Positions 57,295-64,000 of a stretch of DNA of 64,000 bases are shown here, in pieces; the stretch's first letter is position 1, and each line of letters starts with the position of its first letter. The DNA is taken from contig WELB01000042.1 of the NCBI GenBank assembly GCA_009602725.1, positions 52,193 through 116,192 on the forward strand, read 5' to 3'. A program made the position numbers and the translations under genes. This DNA is from Spirogloea muscicola. Taxonomy: Eukaryota > Streptophyta > Zygnematophyceae > Spirogloeales > Spirogloeaceae. The notes beneath the pieces are model-generated. The model saw only the letters and a list, made by a program, of their open reading frames with translations, had not been told where the DNA came from and did no database searches.

Positions 57295-58354
57295 CGCCGT
57301 CGCCGCCGCCGCCGTCGCCTCCGCCGGCCAGCCCCCCTCCGCCGCCGCTCCTCTCGCCACCACCTCCCTCCGTCGCCCCCCCACCACGTAAGCTCTCCCC
57401 ATGTCGCCGCCTCTTCTGCCAGCTCGCCGCCGCTCCACCAGCGTCTCAGAAGCAACTGCTGACTTGTCTGTGCGGCACTTTCCCACATGCCTGCTGGAGT
57501 GCAGCCTGCGATCCATGCAGCACTTGCGATGGCAACTCGACTTGCGTTGACAACGGCAACTGCACCGCCACCTGCATCTGCAACTACGGCTTCTATCCCA
57601 CTAGCACCGGCAGATGCGGTGGGGACTCACCCCCCCCCCCTTTTGCCTCCCTCTTTNCCCCTCCCTTTTGCCTCCCTCTTTTGCGCTATCTTGCCTTCTT
57701 CCCCCGAGGGGGCACTCTGACGGGTAACCTGAGATCGTGGCTGCCGCCGCTGTTGCTGCTGCCCCAGAGTGCATGCCCTGCCTGGTCGCTGGGTGCGCTA
57801 CCAACGCCACGTGCATCGACAACGGCAACTGCGGAGCCAAGTGCTTCTGCAATGCTGGCTACTATGGCGACGGAGTCGCCTGCAGTGAGCTTCCCAATCC
57901 TTCTTTCACCTCATCGTCAGCATCCAATCATATTCTCAAGTCAGTCTCCATTGTGCCACCATCACGTTGTGGCCCGCAGGTTGCGATCCTTGCAGCCTGG
58001 ATCCCTGCGACCCCAATGCAACGTGTGTGGAGGACGACGACCCCAGCAACTGCAATCCCATCTGCACCTGCAATGCCAACTTCACTGGCAATGGCCTAGT
58101 CTGCTGTAAGTGCCCCACCCAAGCCGCTCCACTCGCTTTCATGCATTCTACCTGCCCACCTGCCCTTTCTTGCACCTATAGCTTCATCAGCAATTGACTT
58201 GTGCTCTCAGCTTTGAACTTTAAGCTCTGAGCTCTGAGGGTTGAGGTAACTCACCGTCCTTTCAAGATGTATTACTACCCTTCTAGTGACCGACATCACT
58301 TGGATGGAGCCCCACTGCTAATACTGCAGTGCTTGACTTGCAGCCCCAGCATGA
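57295..58354 (+). CDS. Proline-rich (extensin-like) protein with EGF-like modules, 5' end in gap
   Basis: The sequence leaves the gap in a Pro-rich frame (PSPPPPSPPPASPPPPP, then SPPPPSVAPPP), typical of hydroxyproline-rich wall glycoproteins. It is followed by three Cys-rich modules, each in its own exon: 57505-57618 (CDPCSTCDGNSTCVDNGNC), 57768-57884 (CMPCLVAGCATNATCIDNG) and 57980-58105 (CDPCSLDPCDPNATCVEDD). Exons 2 and 3 begin and end in phase 1. The Cys pattern, with the C-x-C and G-[FY] near the end, fits EGF-like domains, and each module has an N-x-T sequon directly before a Cys. A possible last exon at 58344-58354 gives SPA-stop. Probably a secreted or wall-anchored glycoprotein; the signal peptide would lie in or before the gap. 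A single unresolved base is at 57657, in an intron. Confidence 0.75.
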
Positions 58355-59157
58355 GAGCTGCTTGGACACAGTTCTGCTCACCGTGCATGGCCAGAGCTTT
58401 CACATGCGATCTGTGAAGTGGGGCTTAGTCTCATGAAGATCCCTCCCATCTCCTAGCCATACCACATAACAGAGGCACGGATGCTAGGCCACGTGCCACA
58501 TGCCCCCTCGCAGTGCAGGAACCTTTTGCAAGTCACTGCATTGAGTCATTCATTCAGGCAACGCCTTCCAAGTGCACCCTTAAGATTAACTGCTGTCAGA
58601 GTGGCTTGAGCCAGTCCACAATCTGGGGAGTGAGAGCCAGTCACTCTGGCCTGTGACCAGTCGGCAAGGGCAAAGAAGGGTATAACCAGCTTTGAAGGGC
58701 AAAGAAGGGAATAATCAGGCCGATGGGAAATAAGTTCTAAGATAGCAGCAAGGAGGCAGGAACTTGTGCTGTTGACCAAGAATACTTTGGAAGCTAATTC
58801 AGCTCACTTGGTACGCGTCAGCACCAATTGTGTCATCTGCACAAGCGCCCGCCGGCATAGGGCTAACAACAACAAAGAACACGTAGGTCAGTCACGGCGG
58901 TGATTAGTGCATTTCACAGTGGCAGTAAGCAAACGCGCCTGTATAAAGGGCGTGGAGGGTAATACAAGCATGTCGCAGACCGCAGGACGACTCAGACGCC
59001 TTACCTACTGCAGAGCAAACAGCTTAACGACGGCAGAAAGCATAGGGCAAAGTCACTTCACTGGTTGACTCTCATATTAGCAGAATTGGTGCAGGTGGAC
59101 TTAAGTGGCTTGAAGAGGAAGTGGGGGACAGAAGGTGAGAAGAAGATTTGAGGCCAA
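58355..59157. other. Intergenic, nothing recognised
   Basis: Moderate GC, no LINE tail and no further EGF module found. It carries the 3' ends of the flanking convergent genes. Confidence 0.4.
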
Positions 59158-61689
59158 TCAGCAAAGCACGAGGCAGAGGGGCTGCGTGCCTGCGTTGTCT
59201 GAGGCAGCTGGCGGGAATGCATTAATGGCTGCAGCAGCCTTGGCGGCGTGCTCTGCTGCCAGCTGGTGGGTCCGCTCAATTCCACGGCTGTCTCGCACCC
59301 ACGCCAGCGCCTGCCCATATGAATGCACAAGAGGCATAAAGATCCTTGCGCTCTTTCTCTTTGGCGGAATGAGCGCCGCAACATGAGTCACCAGAGAAGT
59401 ACAGAAGATACACTACCTGATCTATATCGCCAGGGGACACGAATTTGCGGCGCACAAGGTCGAGCATGGCTGGATACTCCTCAGCCGCCAGGAGTGCGGG
59501 CGCAGTGGCGAGGCCCTGGCGCAGGTCCGACAGCGCAGGCTTGCCTAGTGTCGCCAGCGAGCCTGTGAAGTCGAGTGCGTCATCAACAAGCTGGAATGCA
59601 AGGCCAAGGTGCCGCCCGTAGCAGTATGCCAGCTCTGCCTCAGCCGGCGGCTGGTTGCCAAGAATTGCCACCGCCTTGCAGCCATTTGCAATGAGCGAGC
59701 CCGTCTTGCAGAAGGTCTTGTGCAGGTAGTATTCCATGCTGCTCACCACAGAGCTATAAATGTCAAGATTGCAATATGTAGCTCACCACATAATCAAGTC
59801 AAGCGTTGACAACACCAAGACAGAAGCTAAGAGACAGCTGAAAGAACGCAGCCTTTAATTTCAGCAAAGCTTGCCGTCAGCTAACGCTCTGACTCCAGAG
59901 GTTGGGCTCTCCTCTTAATACAAATTTTGTGCAGTCTTACGTGTGAAATAGGGAGCAGGCAACCCTCCGTCACCTGCAGCACTGGTGGGGCTCGGCAGTC
60001 ATCTGCATGATTTCTCCGGACACGAGGTGCTCAAGCACGCGCGAGAGGAGCTCCACCACGTCCGTGTTCTGCAGCGACGCCAGAGCCACGGAGGCTCTCG
60101 CCAGCAGGAAGTCGCCCGCCAGCACTGCCAGCTGCCACCGACGGTCGCGTAGCTACACAGTGCTTTGACTTTGTGACTTTGACTTAACGCTGCAGACAGC
60201 ACTGGCTCAAGGCGGGCGCAACAAGTCAAAGCAGCTGCTGTGACTGTAACACTTTGTGGAAGAATGTAGCCAGCAATCAGACCAAAATCCGCACCTTGTT
60301 GCCCATGAGATAATTGAGCGACTTGACGCCACGACGAGTCTCAGCAAGGTCCAGAACGTCATCATGCAGTAGGCTCGCAACCTGCGTGTTGCAGAGGCTG
60401 GATGGTATTGCATCCCAGTGGTCTCGTGGCCAGATTTTCGACTACGCCCCGCCAAACGCTGCCAAGGCAATGTAGCCAGCAACAACCACGACGGGGCTTA
60501 CTAATGAGTCAGGCAGAGTGCAATCTTACGTGAATCATCTCGGTGATTTCAGCAATACGCTGCTGCCGCTGACGCTGCCTCAGGAGGTCGTCCCAGGGCT
60601 GCACCGAGGGCGGCCTGACAGGCGGCACAGCAACTCCGGAGAATGCTGAAGCCATGAGCAGCAGCACCTGCACCGTGGCACCCGTGCAGACCCATCAGTC
60701 AAGCAGCCAATGCATGGTGGAAAGGCTGCTGCACAGCGGCCACTCCTGCTGCCAACAGCAAAATACGGGGCCCGACCTCACCGCTGGCCGGAAGCGTTTG
60801 CCCTGTGCGTTGAGGCCAAAGAAGTACTCTGCCGCCGAGGCGAGCTTCGGCACCTGCCCCAACGCCCTTTCAGAACGCTGTCAGACCTTCGCAGTCATCC
60901 TCTGTCTTAGGGGAGTGCTCCTGCCCGAGGCCTTGCAGCTCCGCTACAATACTAGAGGCAGTGGCCATGAGGTATGCAGCGGCCCACCTCGGATGACACC
61001 ATGGTGCGCATGCGCTCGGCCAGCATAGCAAGCTCTTCCTCGACGAGCGCAAAAGGGTTGACCTGCTGGCGACATGGCATGTGAATGGAATGAGGGCCGG
61101 CAGCAGCATCACATGCTGCGGCGGCAGGCTCTGCAGCCGGATGCTGCTCGGCAATCAAAAGAGAGAGGAGGACCTTCACCTCCTCGTCGCGCTCAGGGCC
61201 GTCCTCAGCGTTCAGCTGCAGCGGTGATCCAGCAAGGCCTCGAGCAGCACCATGCCCGTCACAGGCAGTAGGAGGCAACCTCCAGGACTCGATGGTGGCG
61301 GCGGTTCCTACCACGCGAGCGCCTGACCTTGGCAAAGGCCACGTCACAGCGGCCGCTGGTGGTGGCACGCACCAGAGCTGCCGCGCGGCCACCCTCTCCG
61401 CCGCCTGCAAGCGACGGCCAGCCATGGCAGCTGTGATCCACTGCACGAGCTTTGAGAAGCTGCGAGCTCGGCGCTCGGCACCTGGCACTCGGCGCTCAGC
61501 AGTGCGACTGGACATCTTGCAGCCGCTGGACCACCATCGCCAAAGAACGGCAGCTGGACAGTGGCAGCCAGCAGCCAGTCCTCCAGCAGGCTGCTCAATA
61601 ACGTGACTGCTGATACCATCGGATCGCCGCTGGCTCACCGGTGCCAGGCCGCGACCGGCGCGGCGCGCTGCACGGCATGCCTTCCACAT
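59158..61689 (-). CDS. SPS: Long-chain trans-polyprenyl (solanesyl-type) diphosphate synthase
   Basis: Builds the prenyl side chain of ubiquinone or plastoquinone from isopentenyl diphosphate. Minus-strand exons: ~61063-60988, 60853-60782, 60667-60530, 60381-60295, 60131-59974, 59738-59417 and ~59310-59158; phases agree. Blocks: NPFALVEEELAMLAERMR, VPKLASAAEYFFGLNAQGKR, IAEITEMIHVASLLHDDVLD (first Asp-rich motif DDVLD), RRGVKSLNYLMGNK, LAVLAGDFLLARA, MEYYLHKTFCKTGSLIA, GLAFQLVDDALDFTGS (second motif DDALD), LGKPALSDLRQGLATAPAL and RGIERTHQLAAEHA. The closest family recalled is the mitochondrial plant enzyme (GPS1/SPS3). A candidate first exon, 61689-61639 (MWKACRAARRAGRGLAP then a good donor), would give an Arg-rich mitochondrial presequence, but its joint to the rest is unproven; the second exon may extend upstream to about 61220. 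Confidence 0.93.
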
Positions 61690-62034
61690 GGCGCGCCCCC
61701 GCTGGACGGCAGCTCGCGGCACGAGACCGCGTAGGAGCGGCTTTCTCTTCAGCTGCTGATCACCGACAGCGGTGTGCGCAACGGAGCCGCGGCTGCTCAG
61801 TCGAGGCCGCGGCAGCCCGGCGCGAGCGCCCTCATGGCGTGCGGAGTCGGCCCGCGCGCACCTGGCGCCGCGCGGCGCCTCACGAGGCTGCGCGGCGGAT
61901 GCGGCGGCGCGGCCCCTGCGTCTGGCAACGGCACCGCCGTGCCATGGCTCAGCGCAGCAGCCGCCCCCCCCCGGCTGGCCGCACCGGATGGCGGCGCAAT
62001 CCGCAGAGTTCAGGCTGGCCGGACTCTCCGGCGA

Positions 62035-62075
<41 letters not shown>

Positions 62076-62387
62076 NTCGGCAGCCTGTTCGAAACGCGGC
62101 GCAGCTGCCAAGCCGCCGCCGCCGCCGCCGTCGCCGCCGCCGCCCGCGCCGCGAGCTGCGGCGGCCTGTCCAGCGCGTGCGCCGCGGCGGCGGGCGGCTC
62201 CGCTTGCACCACTGCGCCCCGCAGCCGTCTCTCACTGCGAGGCTGCGGCAGCCGCCCACTCCGGTCGAGGCCCTCCGTGGCGAGGAACCGTGCGGCTCGT
62301 GTGAGCGCCCACGGCAAGCTGGGCAGTCTGCGGCTCTGGAGCTCGGACAAGGCGAATTGACGAGCCTGCGCCAAGACTCAGCTTGAA
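61690..62387. other. GC-rich, GGC-triplet-rich intergenic region
   Basis: Contains a GGC run at 62030-62075 with an unresolved base at 62078. Poly-Gly, poly-Ala and poly-Arg frames on both strands are compositional. Likely promoter region between the synthase (-) and whatever starts at 62388 (+). Confidence 0.4.
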
Positions 62388-63400
62388 ATGGATCCTGCGC
62401 CTGGCGTCGGCCAGTACGGCGACGAGAATGCGCACTCTCCGACAGGTGTGCCCCAGCGTCAGATCAGGTCTCCCGAGGCTCTGCATGTTGCTGCTGACCA
62501 ATTGTTGAGTTGAGTTGAGCAACGCTGACGCGTGCTGAGCCGCCCCCATTCTACAGTGTGCAATTCATCTCTTGCAGACGCTCCTTGCGGCACTCTGAGG
62601 TCGTGGATCCAGCCACATCTGCTGTTTGTGTAACTTGTTGATATCTCTGGCACGCACGTCAGATCCTGGCAGGCCATGGGGGCCAAGCTGCTACAGAAGC
62701 CCGCAGAAGAACAAGGTCTTAGCCCGTGCGCAGAGTGCTGGTGTGCCAATCGTGGGAAAGGTATGGCATGACAGGGTAGGCATACATGGATGTTAGCCCA
62801 CCCTGTAACACTCTCCACCTGGAGCTCGACTTCCTGCTTTCATGCAGTGTGCCCAGCCAATGTGGGCCTTGTGGAGCTTGACAATGCCACCTTCGTGCTG
62901 CATTGGGTATCCCCATCATGCGCTGATGTTGCAGGGTAGTCACCTGTGCTGTGCCAGGGGGTCCTCCAAGATATTCAGGCAAATGTGCAGTCCCCTTCTC
63001 TATGGAGTCCCCAGTTCGTCAAGCAAATCACTGGTAAGCTATAGTTCTTGTCAGGAGTGCAGCCAGTAGGGGAGAGAAGTGGCTCTCCCTCCCTGATTGA
63101 CGGCAGTGGCTGTGAGAGGTCAGCCCAAAACAATTGACAAGGTCTGAAGTAGGTGTAGGTCAGCGAAAGTGTCAAGCCAAGTGGGCTTGCTGAAGTCAAG
63201 ACTCTGCTCATGTGATGTGAATGCCCCCTAAAATATCGTCAGATTTGGCAAATTTTGGCAGGGGAAGATCGTAAACGTTTCTTGCAGTCACCTTCATCAT
63301 CCCAGGACGACTGCCTGCCCACCGTGAGGTATGTGGCAGCACTCGGGACAACCGGACAACAGGCACCTGCAAACAGCACCTGCTGAAATGTCTTCATATC
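62388..63400 (+). CDS. Possible 5' exons of an unassigned gene
   Basis: Low-confidence chain of exon-like pieces with splice consensus: 62388-62443 (MDPAPGVGQYGDENAHSPT, donor G|GTGTGC); a short piece at about 62579-62601; one ending at 62759 before GTATGG (NKVLARAQSAGVPIVGK in one frame); one after 62846 (CPANVGLVELDNATF in one frame); and one ending at 63030 before GTAAGC (LQDIQANVQSPSLWSPQF). Several joints fit by phase, but no frame gives a recognisable domain, so product and exon structure are unknown. A LINE-like tail (GAGAGGTCAGCCCAAAACAA) lies at about 63075-63150, possibly within an intron. Confidence 0.3.
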
Positions 63401-64000
63401 ACAACCTTCTCCTATTTGCCCGCCAAAGCTGACCGGAGGCCATTTGATGTACTCGCTGCTGGGGTGTCTGTGCAACAACGCAGTAGAGTATGGGCCTTTT
63501 TAAGCCCTTCATAGGACTTATTTGACTCATGATGTGCCTTCTTTTGCTTGGACCTGTCACACTGGCCGTGATCTTCCAGTAGGAGCTCAAGCAGCACGTT
63601 CCTATCAGTGCTGCTCTCCTCGTGCATGATCGATATCGGCTCTGAACTCACACTTGGCAACTCTGAGCTAGGCCATCTCACAAAGTCTTGAATTCATCTG
63701 TATCACTACTGTGACAGCAACAGGAACATCTGGGGTCCTCTTCCATACAACCTCTGGGAAGGGGATTCACCTACGGTTGAAAGAGATACTTTGGCCAGAT
63801 TTCAAAAAAAGTATCAGGTCTGCTGCTGACATATTACTGAGAACTTTCACTCTCTAAAGCAAATATGGGAGTAAGTAGAGTGCGATGGCGTTATCAAGCA
63901 TCACTAGGAGGTCAGTGCCACTTTTTGAGGCTCACTTATCAATCATCCTGGCCTGCAGGAAGCAGAAGCTTCAGTGAGGAGTCTAAGCATGGAAGTGAAG
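63401..64000. other. Right end of window, nothing assignable
   Basis: AT-richer sequence with short frames only. It could be intron or 3' flank of the uncertain gene starting near 62388. Confidence 0.35.

Noticed and set aside
60952-62259. A 435-codon minus-strand frame with poly-Arg and poly-Ala
   Set aside because: Low-complexity GC-rich reading; only its last part overlaps the true synthase exon near 60988-61063.

Overview
The window looks like nuclear DNA of a green-lineage eukaryote, probably a streptophyte (charophyte) alga. The genes are intron-rich, with short GT-AG and some GC-AG introns, and the DNA is GC-rich with many repeats. Most recognisable proteins look like those of plants: a WRKY factor with the intron typical of subgroups IIa/IIb, a mitochondrial-type polyprenyl diphosphate synthase, the AP-5 mu subunit (MUDENG) and an RBMX2/C3H-type splicing factor. 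A complete eEF3 gene, a family absent from land plants as far as I know, argues against an embryophyte. The species is not determined.

Layout: WRKY factor (+, up to 2.7 kb); split-barrel/DUF2470 protein similar to the glutamyl-tRNA reductase-binding protein (-, 3.2-6.9 kb); LINE debris (7-10.2 kb); ICMT/phospholipid-methyltransferase-like membrane enzyme (+, 10.4-12.3 kb); eEF3 with 13 exons (+, 13.8-19.3 kb); class I glutaredoxin (-, 21.1-21.9 kb); two LINE copies as a large inverted repeat (22.8-25.9 kb) followed by LINE tails (to 29.3 kb); galactokinase (+, 29.4-33.0 kb); more LINE tails and a 182-bp tandem duplication (33.6-35.1 kb); VDAC porin with an N-terminal extension (+, 35.6-38.3 kb); unknown multi-pass membrane protein (-, 39.5-41.9 kb); assembly gap; AP-5 mu (+, 42.9-46.3 kb); dense LINE mosaic (46.7-52.3 kb); RBMX2-like splicing protein (+, 52.4-54.2 kb); LINE fragments (55-55.8 kb); assembly gap; proline-rich/EGF-like secreted protein (+, 57.3-58.4 kb); polyprenyl diphosphate synthase (-, 59.2-61.7 kb); possible unassigned exons (62.4-63.4 kb).

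The genes are independent housekeeping loci and form no operon or pathway cluster. The unusual layer is the mobile DNA: non-LTR retrotransposons with a CCHC finger and a restriction-like endonuclease. All surviving copies are 5'-truncated, and nearly all end in a shared C-terminal peptide (SDLxLLTRGY-stop or a close variant). Their 3' UTRs are built from repeated hairpin modules that have been multiplied, inverted and recombined. Exon limits given for genes come from splice-site reading with phase checks; first exons are the least certain parts.
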